From NCBI GenBank assembly GCA_023512835.1, contig CM042091.1, positions 48,313,284 to 48,377,283 of the forward strand: 64,000 nucleotides of DNA. The letters run 5' to 3'. Both the position numbers and the translations under genes were made by a program. Under the pieces are notes generated by a model. It was given only the letters and a program-made list of their open reading frames with translations, searched no databases and was not told where the DNA came from. Positions 34,711 through 46,500 of the stretch are shown one piece after another. Origin of the DNA: Taxillus chinensis (lineage: Eukaryota; Streptophyta; Magnoliopsida; Santalales; Loranthaceae). Each line of letters opens with the position of its first letter. Positions within the stretch are counted from its first letter, which is position 1.

Positions 34711-35065
34711 GGCGTCGTGCGTGGGGACGCACGAGTACCTGGCGGCTGGCGCCGGAGGTGGTGAGCGAGGTGTGTTTGTGTGGGGGGGGTCGACGGCGGC
34801 ATAGGGAGTCGACGGCGGCGTCGTGCGTAGGGACACACAAGTACCTGGCGCCCGAGGTGGTGAGCGGAGGGGGCCACGGGAGCAGCGGGGGTTGGGGGGA
34901 GTCGACGTCGTCACAGGGAGTGAGTGAAGTCGACGGCGGGATCGTGCGTGTGGACGCACGTACCTGGCGTCGGAGGGTGGTCGACGACGACGAAGACCGG
35001 ATGGATTTATAATTTTTAAAACAATTTTCTAATGGATTTGTAACTGGCGTCGGAGGCTGGTTTCG
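34711..35065 (+). pseudogene. Reiterated kinase activation-segment fragment (AGC-like)
   Basis: Three to four imperfect copies (about 34714-34770, 34820-34890, 34940-34990, and a stub at 35036-35065) of a GC-rich unit. Copy 2 reads SCVGTHKYLAPEVVSGGGHG. VGTHEYLAPE followed by a Gly-rich, GHG-containing stretch is the activation loop and APE motif of plant AGC (D6PK/PINOID-like) kinases. It fits them better than the neighbouring LecRK, which has GTLGYLAPEL. Units are joined by GTCGACGGCGG-type linkers. No catalytic loop or DFG is present and frames differ between copies, so no working kinase is encoded. It starts 280 bp after the LecRK-A stop. Confidence 0.6.
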
Positions 35066-36091
35066 CGTTATCCTTTCTATTAATATAATAGATATATATT
35101 TCTTAAAATTTATTTATTTTATAAAAATATTATTTTTTCCTGATTAATTTATTATTATTATTATATTTATTTATTATAATTAATTAAAAGATTATAAGTA
35201 TAATAATATATATTTAAAAAAGTATAAAAAATTCATTTAGAAATGAATAGTCAATTTTTAGATATGAAAATTTAATATTTATTTTTTATCTCTATATTAT
35301 ATTTTAAAAAATTTCATGTAAATAAGTTTTTGATAAATTTATATATTATTTTCTAAATTATAAGAAAATTTTAATTATATCAAACCTGTAGATACTCATC
35401 ATTCATATACTCATTTTCATTTTATTCTATTTTTATTTTTTTTAACTTTATTTTTGCATATCAAGTTATATATATATATATATATATATAAATTTTATTA
35501 TGAATACATATTTAATAAATTATATTAAGTACTAATTTAGTGTCAGAAGCATGGGATGCACAGGAAAGAATATATATCTCGATCCGAATTCAATACGAAG
35601 ATATGGATAGTTTAAGGCAAGTCAAATCATCGATTTTTATATTAAGTTTCTTTAAAAATCCCAAGATTGTGATCGACCGTATCCATTTCACTCATATATG
35701 TTACGCTTAGTAAAATTTTACAATTATATGAAAATTAATTTTTTTTTTTTCGTTTTTAAGCTGGCACATTTGATATATGCCTTTTCGTCATTGAAGGAAG
35801 ATCCTAACCCCTAAATTATGTCATGCTATCCTCCGATTACTTTTGTTCTTGAATAATATATTTTAAAATGATTGTGAATGTATTTAGATGAGCATTTGAT
35901 TTTCATCTCATGAAATTCTATATATTTTTAAAATTATTGTAATATTTATATATGTTCTTTTATATTCCTGCTCTTTAATTTTTTAAACCTCCATGTCTAT
36001 AAAATGGAATATAGGATAATTTGTAAATAATAAAGATTATAGAAAACTAATATACACGGTTCAAAAAATCACATAAATAAACCACACTACT
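35066..36091. other. AT-rich intergenic DNA with (AT)n
   Basis: Contains a TA microsatellite (about 35467-35491) and, at about 35300-35420, a block that resembles 50425-50540 upstream of the lectin kinase pseudogene. It ends at the CTACT target site of copia-2. Confidence 0.5.
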
Positions 36092-36283
36092 TGAAGAAAT
36101 TGTAGAAATCTCATAATAATTAAGTTGTTGTGATACAAAATTTATACAGGATGTAATTTCTATTCTAAGAAAGAACTTAAATCTATTCTAAGTATGATTT
36201 ACAAAGATGTGATATCCATGATTTTAGCTAATTATAAAGATTCTGAATCTCCATGATAATGAGGTGATTTCTTTCCTTCAACA
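36092..36283 (-). repeat. Copia-2 3' LTR
   Basis: 192 bp, TGTTGAAGG...TTTCTTCA on the minus strand. The polypurine tract (minus-strand GCGGGGGAG) adjoins it at 36284. Confidence 0.95.
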
Positions 36284-37998
36284 CTCCCCCGCAAGTTGGA
36301 ATGTATATTAATTACACCCAACTTGGATAGCAACAATAAAAACTGTTTTACTGGGAGAGGCTTCGTGAATAAATCAGCCGGCTGTTGATTTGTTGAAACA
36401 TGATGCGTTGTTACTAGTCCTCGTGCCACCTTTTCCCGGATAATATGATAATCAATTTCTATATGCTTGGTTCGTTCATGGAAGACCGGATTTGATGCTA
36501 TATGAATCGCTGCCCTGTTGTCACAAAATAATGTTATTAGAGACTTCTGATGTACATGAAGATCTCGAAGTAGACTTGTCAACCATGTAACTTCACAACA
36601 TGCAGCTGCCATGGATCTGTACTCAGCCTCGGCACTACTTCTTGAAACGGTGTGTTGTTTCTTCGTCCGCCAAGAAATTGGCGCTTTGCCCATGAGCACT
36701 CAAAATCCTGTCGTTGATCGTCTAGTATTCGGGCAGCGAGCCCAGTCTGCATCACAGTAAACAGCAAGTTGTAATTCGCCTGTCGACGGCAATAAGATTC
36801 CTTGACCAGGAGTGCCCTTTAGATACCTCAGAACCCGATGTGCTGCTTCTAAATGTGGGATGCGCGGCTTGTCCATATATTGACTTAAAGTGTGAACTGC
36901 ATATGTCAAGTCGGGTCTCGTGATGGTGAGATATATCAAACGTCCAACAAGTCTCCTATATTGCGCTGGGTTTGATAATTGCTCCCTCTCGCCTTTGGTA
37001 AGCTGCATGTTTGACTCAAAGGGGATTCGCGCTGGCTTTGAACCAAGAAAACCGGCATCTTCTAGGACCTCTAATGCATATTTCCTCTGTGAGAGAACAA
37101 TTCCCTTCTTTGAGCGAGCAACTTCTATGCCGAGGAAGAATTTGAGTAAACCCAAATCCTTGAGTTTGAAATGCCTCGCAAGGAACTTCTTAGTCTCATT
37201 AACGACATCCAAATCATTACCTGCCACGATTACATCATCAACATAAACGAGTAGTATGGTGATAGTCCCTTTGTGACTTCTAACAAACAACGAGTAATCG
37301 GACCAGGATTGCTTGAATCCTCCTTGCTTTAAGGCAGAAGAAAACTTCAAGAACCATTATCTGGAAGCCTGTTTTAGGCCGTAGAGTGATTTGTGGAGAT
37401 GACACACGCGCGTCTCCCCCGTACAGCCAAAACCCGGGGGAAGCTCCATATAGACATCCTCGGATAAATCACCATTGAGGAAGACGTTGTCGATGTCAAG
37501 CTGATGCAAATGCCAGCCATGAATAGCAGCCAGGCCAAGGAGAAGCCGAACCGTTGTCATTTTGGCCACGGGGGCAAACGTTTCACGATAATCAAGACCC
37601 GCCACTTGACGATACCCTTTGGCAACAAGGCGAGCTTTTAAGCGTTCGACAGAGCCATCAGCCTTACGTTTGACTTTGTAGACCCATTTACAACCGATGG
37701 CCTTCTTGCCATGGGGAAGGGAGGCCAGCGTCCAAGTATTGTTGGCTTGAAGAGCCTGGATTTCAGTGTTCATAGCAGAGACCCACGATGGATCGAGGCG
37801 GGCTTGGGAGAAAGACTGAGGTTCCTTCACAGCAGAAATATGATGAATAAAAGCACAATAACGAGGGTGGAGATGGGCAGAGCTAAGTACCTTGGATAAA
37901 GGGTGAGGAGCCCCGGCAGAGACCAACAAGGTCGAGGAAGACGGTGTGGACGAGAGAGAAGGCAGGCGCGTCTCAACGTGGAACGGAGCGAGGGCCAC
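36284..37998 (-). pseudogene. Copia-2 reverse transcriptase and RNase H
   Basis: Minus strand. From 37998 it holds a proline/serine-rich linker and then [22 protein letters not shown], the [11 protein letters not shown] motif, [12 protein letters not shown] and [16 protein letters not shown] breaks it near 37357. Past this, RT continues with the YVDD catalytic box (LLVYVDDVIVAGND) and FLGIEVARSKKG. An in-frame TGA near 36702 (at the RRSTTGF stretch) separates RNase H: SSAEAEYRSMAAAC, LFCDNRAA, HERTKHIEIDYH, ADLFTKPLP. In the RT motif [10 protein letters not shown], Asn stands where Ala is usual (DIDNAFLNG/DVKNAFLHG type). Both stops would prevent a full polyprotein. Confidence 0.92.
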
Positions 37999-40902
37999 AG
38001 GCGAACAGGTGACCCGGGTGGAGCGGCGTAGCGGTGGCGGCGACGGGCAGCAGGGTCCGAGGAGAGAGGAGAGGACGCGGCGGGCAGGGGCGAGGAAGGG
38101 GTGGAAAGGGGTGAGGAGGGAGGAGAAGAGACGACAGCGGGCGACGATGGAGAAGAGACGACAGTGGGCGACGGTGGAGAGGGTATGGTGGTGAGAGGTG
38201 AGGACGGCTGTGGGGAAACGAGAGACGATCTAGCAGGCATGGATGGGGAAAGAGGAGCGTTGACTTCGGGATGAGGGAGATGGGTGGACAGGCTGGAGCG
38301 CGGTGGAGAGTTAAGAAATAAAGGTGAAGGGGAAGGAAGGGAAGGAGTGCGGAAATTAGGAGATGGGGCCCAAAAATTGTGATGATCTTTCTATAAGAGA
38401 TCGTCGGTGGAGGAGTCAGGCAAGGAAGGTGGAGAGAGGGAATTAAGTGGAGGAAAAATATGTTCATGGAAGATAACATCACGAGAGACAAATATGGAAC
38501 GAGATGCTAAGTCCATGACTTTATAGCCTTTTTGTCCATGTGGGTAACCCAAGAAAATGCACACCTTGGAACGGGGCTCAAATTTTGCGGGTTGAAAAGG
38601 ATGGGTGGACACAAAACACTTACACCCAAAGACACGAAGATGATCATAAGTGGGTGGTTTATTAAATAATTTTTCAAAAGGTGTTTTCCCTTGGAGAAAA
38701 GGTGTGGGTGTTCGGTTAATAAGATAAGCAGCCGTGAGAATGGCATCACCCCAAAATTCAGGTGGTAAGCAAGATTGAAACAAAAGAGCACGGGCGACAT
38801 TTTGTAAGTGGCGGTGTTTGCGTTCAACAATGCCATTTTGCTGGGGATTATTAACACAACTTGTTTGATGCAAAATGCCCTTGTGGGAATAAAAATCAGC
38901 ACATTTAAATTCAGAACCATTATCGCTACGCACAATTTTAACACGAGCAGCAAATTGAGTTTCAACAAAAATAATAAAATTCGAAGGGGGAACGTGCTTC
39001 GGATTTTGAATGCATAAGGAAAACCCAAGTCGCACGGGAATAATCATCCACAATAGTTAAGAAATATTTGACACCCAAAATTGTGGGAGTGCGATAACCA
39101 CCCCAAATGTCAACATGAATTAAATCAAAAATAGACACACTGGAAGATTGACTCAAAGAAAAATGAGTTCTTGTTTGTTTAGCTAAGGGACAAATAGGGC
39201 ATTGGGCCGCATCACAAGAGTTATTTTGTAAAATTGGGAAAAGGGAAAATACTTTGGCCGAGGGATGACCAAGTCGTGCATGCCAGGGCAAAACTTGTGA
39301 GACTTTGACATGATTGCAAGCTCTAGGTGCCAACACGTTGAGACAATAAAGCCCTGCGCTTTTAACTCCCGTCCCAATCATCTTCCCCGTTTGTAGGTCC
39401 TGTATGAGACAAATAGTCTTGATGAAGATGATAATATATGAAGTATCCAAGGCAAGTTTCATAACCGAGATTAAATTCACAGAGAACTCAGAAACACATA
39501 GCACATTTTGCAACTGAAAATTGTTTGTAAAACGCACGGTACCAACATGCGTCACAGGCAAAAGAACACCATTTGGCAGACGGACCATTTTATTTTCCAC
39601 TGGTTGTGACGTGGTAAGGAAACGAGAATCATGTACAATATGATCTGTTGCACCACTATCAATAACCCAAGGCACACCAATCGGTTCTCTAAGCAAAGCA
39701 CACACCATACCTGACATATTATCAACTTGCGTGGCATGACCAACAAAGTTTGCGGATGGTTTACTCATCATGTCAAGTAAGTGGTTATCATCAGATGCAT
39801 CCCGACTTGCCTCCTTTACCTTTGATATGAATCCTAGCATGTTGTCACAATCCTGGGTCGAAAGTCCCAATCTGGAGAGATCGGATGGACTCTGCTTGGC
39901 TACGACATTTGCTCGGGATGTAATAGTGTCATGTTCTTGTCCTTGGTGACGCTTCTTGGTGCGACAATATTCGACGGAATGCCCCTTGTGGCTACAATAG
40001 CTACAAACAATATGTGCGCGACAATGTTTAGTAGAGTGATTAGTTTGATTACACTTTTCACAATACCTCCCAATTGATTCATTCAATCGGGTTTGTCGTA
40101 GAGGACTGTCATGACTACCCTTCTTACTCACGGCTTTGGCAGCAAAAGCTGAGGCTTCCACCATGGTTGGTGCTTGTTTTTCTGTAATGATCACGTTTTG
40201 CTTCTCTTGGCGAAGAACCATTGCATAGACCTTATTTAAGGGCATCATAGGTTCCACAGCTGTTATGTTGTTCCGTGTTTGTGCAAACTTCTCATTCAAG
40301 CCAACCAGGAACTTCATAGTTTTCTGTGTTTCAAGGAAAGTATAGAGGACCTTAGCGTTCTCGCAAGTACAAATGGCAGCAAGATTGCAGCGACAAGGAG
40401 GGGCCACGATGAGTGATTCTCTCTCATCCCAGAGACTCTTTAATTTTGTGTAGTATGCTGTCACGGAAGAAGATCCTTGCTCCACCTTATGTAATGCCTC
40501 CTCAACTTGGAATGCTGACAAGCAACTCGTTTGAGTGAATCACTCCTTCAAGTCATCCCAGATGACCTTGGCGTCCTTCAATCAGGAAACACTTTTGTGC
40601 ATCTCTTTGCTCATAGAACCGAGCAACCAGTGTTTGACCATCGTGTTGCAACGCCTCCACTGCTGTAGCTCTTCTCCATCTTCGTCTGGCTTCTTTTGGG
40701 TTCTGTCTAGAAAGCCTGCCTTGTTTTTGACATCTAAGGCGTCAATGATGGCCTCCTGCCATGTCTGGTAGTTGTCTTCTTCAAGGGATATTGGAATCAA
40801 GGCATTGCCTGTTTGATCCGAGTGATGAAGATATAAGGGATGATATGGATTTTTCTCCCATGGCTGAGGCTTCCGAGAGTATGGGGATTTTTCTCCAGCC
40901 AT
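37999..40902 (-). pseudogene. Copia-2 gag, protease and integrase
   Basis: Minus strand. Gag starts at 40902 (MAGEKSPYSRKPQPWEKNPY). Two TGA stops lie between 40582 and 40521, after which gag goes on (QVEEALHKVEQGSSSVTAYY). Two zinc knuckles follow at about 39960-40070 (CEKCNQTNHSTKHC and CSYCSHKGHSVEYC), the protease motif WVIDSGATDHI near 39640-39675, the pre-integrase zinc region (HARLGHPS ... CPICPLAKQT) and the integrase core (VDIWGGYR). A frameshift near 38990 moves the rest to another frame: RSDNGSEF, then NGIVERKHRHLQNVARALL, which holds the catalytic Glu. The integrase tail ends at a TAG near 38391. The knuckles, protease and integrase residues are otherwise intact. Confidence 0.92.
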
Positions 40903-40954
40903 GAGGTAATGATATTGAGTCTATGAGATTGCTTTTAGGTCTCTAGAGAAGGCT

Positions 40955-40966
40955 GCTTTGATACCA
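40955..40966 (-). other. Copia-2 primer binding site
   Basis: Minus strand TGGTATCAAAGC, complementary to the initiator tRNA-Met 3' end with one variant base, directly after the 5' LTR. Confidence 0.9.
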
Positions 40967-41158
40967 TGAAGAAATTGTAGAAATCTCATAATAATTAAGT
41001 TGTTGTGATACAAAATTTATACAGGATGTAATTTCTATTCTAAGAAAGAACTTAAATCTATTCTAAGTATGATTTACAAAGATGTGATATCCATGATTTT
41101 AGCTAATTATAAAGATTCTGAATCTCCATGATAATGAGGTGATTTCTTTCCTTCAACA
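40967..41158 (-). repeat. Copia-2 5' LTR
   Basis: 192 bp; no difference from 36092-36283 seen by eye. Confidence 0.95.
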
Positions 41159-41163
41159 CTACT

Positions 41164-42561
41164 CTTTTTTTGAACTACATTACTATGTTATTTTTGTTGA
41201 TTTTACAAAAAAATATTTTATTTTTAAAAACAAATAACGTTTGTCAATTTGTTGCACACAATAAACCACATAAATATAAGTTTAAATTATGTCAATGATA
41301 TGATATCCTTAAATTTTTCTCTTTATTCCTAGATGATATCGTTTTAGCCCAATTTTATTATAATTATTTGAAAAAAAAAATTATAAAAAAAACACAAAAT
41401 AATTTTCAAATAACCTTCTATTTTTACCGGTCCAAAAATCAAAACATTATTGGATATTATTATGAAAAAAACTAGAGGTAATCCATGAGGATGTCCCGAT
41501 TACCTGAGCATGTAGCATTGAATTATAGAGTAGCAATTAAGAATGGAGAAGGTAATTGATCGAAGACTAACCAAAAACAAGGGCACTTGGAAATTAAATG
41601 AGGGAATTTAAGAATTGCAGCGTGTAAGTGTGTCTAATTGGACATTCTGTATGATAAAAAGAGCACGTACATGATCATAGATATTTTCTTTCCGCCACGA
41701 CAATCATTCCTAGTTTTGGACATATGGTAGTAATGAAATGAAATTTGCACACTGCTTCACTCGGTTTCTATAGATGAATAATGCTTTTTATTATGAAAAA
41801 ATGATAAAATTAAGACAATGAGATAATTGATTCATTTGTTTATTTTATGGGAAAAAAAACGTACATATACATGAGATTTATCATCCATAAATGGTAAGAT
41901 ATAAACTATTGTTGACTAAATAATATGATATGTCATATTAGGAAATATTAGGCCCTTAACTTATGATTACAAGCATATTCCTAAAATACAAGATATGCAA
42001 AAATAGGATATATACAAAATAGGAAATTCTCAATAAAAAATGAGGGCCAAATCATGTGGAAGCCTAGTACTCACCTAGTAGCCAAACCTGGTTTCGTTCC
42101 TTATCTCGAGAGAAGAAGCTAATGGGTTTGACAATGAATGTTCTTCATGTGATTCTTCTTGCCATCTGAGTTGTGGACTTTCTATCCTTAATTAGGAATT
42201 CAAGATTTCTGGATTTTAAAACAAAAATCGATATCGGATTCTTCATAAGATCATAAATCAGGCTTCTTTTACTGGTGGATGCGTTTCGCATGCCTCCACT
42301 TTTAAAATAATTTTTAATTATTATTATTATTTGATTATTTATTTATTAATTGTATATAAAAAAAATTAAGATAGTATAAACTGCTCATTTACTTTTCAAT
42401 TTAAGTTTTTTTATTTTTTTAATTGTCACTGACATTTTAAATTACTTTTACATATATGTTATTTCCATTTTTAAAATATCATCCACATAATGACCTTTTC
42501 TTCGAGTCAACTGACCTTACTTATTTATGCGGTGCTTGATAACTAATATGGACATGTGTAT
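41164..42561. other. AT-rich intergenic DNA
   Basis: No gene or repeat end recognised. It ends at the target site TGTAT of the next LTR. Confidence 0.5.
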
Positions 42562-43980
42562 TGTTGGTCCCTGAGAGCCTTGAGGGGGGGGGGGTGAATA
42601 GGCTCTAATCGAAAACTCTTCACTCATCTTTGTCACAACACTTATCTGGTTAAAAGATAGAATCAGTGCGAAAGATAACCAGATAGTGAAGGTATTTTAT
42701 TTTATTATCAAGAGATAATTACAACAAAATAGAGAAGATTAAAGCTAATGAAGCTTTTCAATCTATTGAACAATTCTCTTACACTCTGTTTACAATTACT
42801 CACACACTAGCTAATATAATCTCTATAAGCTCTTGTACATGTACGCGCATATGCTCTTTTTTACGCATTCACGCATTCACGCCTTCATGCTTGTATGAAA
42901 ATATACAAGTGTTAATATATATAGCCGTCTAATAGAAAGACATTCTTGGAACTTGTTCTTCCAAGTAGCATGTAGGATTGACTGTTCTTCGGAAATCTCT
43001 CTGCCTTGATTTATGTAGATATGGAGCTCAAGATCTTGGGTCTTTAAACTTTGAATTACTTTGCATGATTCTAAGTGCAATTAAAGTTATGTCCACATCT
43101 CCGTGTGATCTATGTGTAAGATGATTTAGGTTTTCAACGAGTTTGTCTTACATCGGGATACAACGAGCTAACGACTTTGAATGCGAAACTGATAAGTTTG
43201 AGTAGCATTTTCTTAATCTGTCGTAAAGTTCCTTACTCCGTGTTAATGAAGCTTGGATCCTTACTTCGTGTCAGTTTGATACTGGAATCTTTATTCCGTG
43301 TCAGCGCTTCCTTACTCTGTATGAATGAGAAGTTCGGAGAGCTTACTCCGTATCAACGCTTCCATACTCCGCACGAGTTTTTTACTCCGCATGAGTTAAA
43401 ATGTTCGGATGGCTTACTCCGTATCAGCGCATCCTTACTCCACATAAGTAAAAGGTTCGGATTCCTTACTCCGCATCACTTTTCCTTACTCTATGCAAAT
43501 AAAGGACTTAGGTCCTTATTCCGCACAAGTCGTTCCTTACTCCGTATGTATGAAAGACTCGGATTCCTTACTCCGTGTCTTCTTGTCCTTAGTCCGCTTG
43601 AGTAGAAGGCTTAGCTTTTTATTCCGTGATAACTTTCTCTTACTCTGTGTGAGATGTAGACTGGGATTCTTATTCCGCATCTATTTAACTTAGTCCGTTA
43701 AAAATCTAAGATGCGGATTCCTTAGTCCATATCTTTAAGCATTTGGTCCGCACGAGTGATCCTTATTCCGTATGAAGACTTGATTATTTACCAAGTGTTT
43801 GACGACACTCACAATGGTCTGGATCAGAATTATGTATTCTGTCTTTAGCTTTTTTCTCGCGAGTAAATGTCCGGATTGAGATAATATCTTCTGCAACAAC
43901 TTAAGAATAAACATGCGAGGTCTCAAATCAAATTACACAGGGTTTTATCCGCATAATCCAAATTCTGGCTTGATCCAACA
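42562..43980 (-). repeat. LTR family C: solo LTR with TGTAT target duplication
   Basis: 1419 bp, plus-strand ends TGTTGGTCC...GATCCAACA, flanked by TGTAT (42557-42561 and 43981-43985). The minus strand has a TATA box (GGCTATATATATT, about 42912-42924), so it is a minus-strand LTR. Upstream of that box (43215-43790) lie about twenty loose repeats of CCTTACTCCGTATCAG-type units. Near one end is a run of 12 G followed by GTGAATAGG, a feature I associate with SIRE/Maximus-type copia LTRs. Confidence 0.85.
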
Positions 43981-43985
43981 TGTAT

Positions 43986-44956
43986 TATTTTAATTTAATA
44001 ATAATAATATAATTTTAAAGATAATTTTAAAAATTAATAGATTTTATAGTTTTTTAATAAAATTATTTGTAATTATTTTTTGTTTTTAAATCTAAACTTA
44101 ATTATATTAGGAGATTCAAATAATTTTTTTTATTTTTACTTTTAATCTATTTTATTATTTGGACCCACCAAATATAGTATTTACAAACATGAAACTTGAT
44201 TTTAAAAAATATATACTTTTTTAAAACACATTCCCTTTCCTAACAAATAGAAATTATTTTCGAATTATAATTCAATACAAACTCCAACAAAATTCAAAAT
44301 ACATAATATAGAAATCAAAATTCATATCAAACATACTATCATTAGTTTATAACGAAAATTTGCAAGAAAAGGATCGTTGAAGCATTTTGGTGTGAAAAGA
44401 TATACTTTTTTTTTCTAAAACTATCTTCCAAAATAATATTTTATATACTAAAGGCAAAATTAATAACAGATATAATAAAATTTTCTTTGTGCTTTTTTTC
44501 ACCTCTAATTACTCCTTTCTTATATTTTTTCCTTTTTTATCTCTTTATTTATTTTTCTTCCATCCATTTTTCACATATTTGCGAGTGTGCATGAGTCAAA
44601 TAGTATTGGGTGAAAGATTAAATTATTAACTAAGGATGTAAAACTGGTTGGCCCAGCCTAGCCTGATCTGTTGCGGAGTGGGCTTAAACGGGCCAACCGT
44701 TTAGACCCATAAATTTTACGGGCTAACAATAGACTGGCCCGACTCAGCCCGTATATGACCAGCTGGCCTGCGGGCTAGTCCGTAATTATAAACATTTAAA
44801 ACCTTAAGTTAAGCATATGTAAATTTATTTATTATTTCATATTTTCTGTGTAGCCAAAGCCTGCAATTTTGTCAGTAGATGCAAACTCTCTGCGTGTTCT
44901 TCCCCGACATAATTCAGGATTAATCTAATGATTCAACTCTATATTCTTACGAATAT
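43986..44956. other. AT-rich intergenic DNA with a hAT-like patch
   Basis: Mostly AT-rich. At 44635-44790 there is a patch rich in GGCCCG/CGGGCC words starting AAGGATGTAAAACTGGTTGG, like ends of plant hAT-type MITEs, but no second end is seen. Confidence 0.4.
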
Positions 44957-45307
44957 TATCACGAACCGAGGCTTATCCTAGCATACTTAGACTATTTTGG
45001 GGTATTTCCCCCTTGTAAAGTGAGTTTTAATTTGTCATATATGATGTCTCCTGGTGTCATAACCAGAAAAGTGTTAACATCGATATTTAGGGGAGTGATG
45101 TTGTAAAGCTTTCAAGCAATCAATACAATCGTTTGTTATCTTCGTTCAATTGTTTTTCCGCTAAACACTTCCCTACACAATTGCTTTACAATAGATCGAT
45201 GGGTTCCGATCCAAATGCGATGAGTTAGGCTGACCTAGCATTCCTTCGTACGGGTCGGAACTAGGTGCCGCACGGGTTAAGCTGCTATAAAGGCTGACCC
45301 CATGACA
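44957..45307 (+). repeat. Chromovirus 5' LTR
   Basis: 351 bp, starts TATCACGAACCGAGG (TG mutated to TA) and ends CCCCATGACA. It aligns with 50007-50392 but lacks about 35 bases near 45025. Confidence 0.88.
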
Positions 45308-45309
45308 AG

Positions 45310-45321
45310 TGGTATCAAAGC
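45310..45321 (+). other. Chromovirus primer binding site
   Basis: TGGTATCAAAGC, the tRNA-Met type site, two bases after the 5' LTR. Confidence 0.88.
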
Positions 45322-45363
45322 CCAGTTCAGTGGAACAATCAAAAACTTCAAGACAATGTAAAA

Positions 45364-46500
45364 GTGACAAACGGAGGATCCATTGTCATTAGTGCCAGTG
45401 GGCATGAAGGCCGCGAGAAAGAACATACCGCTAAGGAACGGAGGAGAGACAAGTCCGTTTCGAGGGAAACATGTCCGCTGGAGAGTCGGCTAGCCAAAGT
45501 GGAGTTGGCGTTAACCGACCAGATAGAGGTGATCGAGGAGCATTCCGGAAGCATCGAAAGGCTGGACTTAGAGGGTGAGGAAAGCTATGGGAGGATGCAA
45601 GGGCTTCTCAACTCCGTCATGGATGACATGAACTCTCGATTCGAGGGCTTGAAGGGTTCTCTCATGTCCCAAATCCTGGCGATGCAAGAAGAAATCAAAG
45701 AGATCAAGGCGGATTGGTCTCTATGCAAGATGGCGGTCACCCAAGGTGGCATTGGTGGCCATTCCAGCTCCAAGATCGATGTTCCAAAGCCTAATACCTA
45801 TGTAGGGTCAAGGAATGCGAGAGAGTTAGACAACTTCCTCTAGACCATGGAGCAGTACTTCGATGCCTTGAACATTGTCGACAAGGCAAAGAAGGTGAAG
45901 GCCGCTCCACTATACTTAGTCGATTCGGCTATGGTGTGGTGGAGGCGATGATATTCCAACAAGGAGTGCGGCTCATGCGTCATCGACAACTGGGCGGATT
46001 TCAAGTGGGAGATTAAGGCTCAATTCTATCCCCAAAATGTGGAGGATGATTCCTGGGCAAAACTTCGGCGCCTTACCCACAAAGGCACAGTGTGGGAGTA
46101 CGTCTGCGAATTTTCAGAGCTTATATTGGAGATTCTGGATATGTCCGTGAAGGATTCACTATTTTCTTTCATGGACGGATTGCAGCAATGGGCGAAGTTA
46201 GAGTTGCAGCGGAGAAATGTGCAGGGCCTGGCGTCGGCCGTGGCGGTGGCCGAATCACTCATTGAATACAAGAAGCTGAAGAAAACCACCAATTCTTCAT
46301 CGACTTCCAAGGCGAACAAGTTCCACAAGGAGAAACGTGGGGGAGACAACTGGAGTGAAGGAAAGGGGGCACCCTTCCAACCATCTAAGGACTTTCGTCC
46401 AAAACATTTCATGAATAGTACAAAGGATCTCTTGTTTCCTTTGCGAAGGCCCTCACAAGGTGTTCGAGTGCCCGAAGCACTCCAAGCTCTCCGCAATGAT
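45364..46500 (+). pseudogene. Chromovirus gag
   Basis: The plus-strand frame from about 45364 has a charged N-terminal part and a coiled-coil-like stretch (EEIKEIKADWSLCKM), then DVPKPNTYVGSRNARELDNFL. A TAG at about 45841 and a TGA near 45949 interrupt the capsid region (WWRR ... NWADFKWEIKAQF). It continues in the frame 46039-46518 (WAKLRRLTHKGTVWEYVCEF). A zinc-knuckle-like CFLCEGPHKVFEC (CX2CX3HX4C, one residue short of the usual spacing) lies near 46425-46472 in another frame, so there is a frameshift just before it. Confidence 0.82.

Larger units (their letters stand above)
36092..41158 (-). mobile_element. Copia-2: young Ty1/copia element with identical LTRs, coding defective
   Basis: 5067 bp. 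Both LTRs are 192 bp and look identical base for base; CTACT flanks the element (36087-36091 and 41159-41163). The order is gag, protease, integrase, RT, RNase H on the minus strand, with primer site and polypurine tract in place. Identical LTRs mean a very recent insertion. Even so, gag, integrase, RT and RNase H carry stops or a frameshift. It was probably copied by proteins from another element. Confidence 0.95.

Noticed and set aside
34695..35012. 105-codon frame as an intact small kinase-like protein
   Set aside because: Only repeated activation-loop pieces are present; no lysine, HRD or DFG motifs and the frames differ between units.
45364..45843. Independent coiled-coil gene
   Set aside because: It lies just after the primer site of the chromovirus and reads into gag; it is the gag N-terminus.
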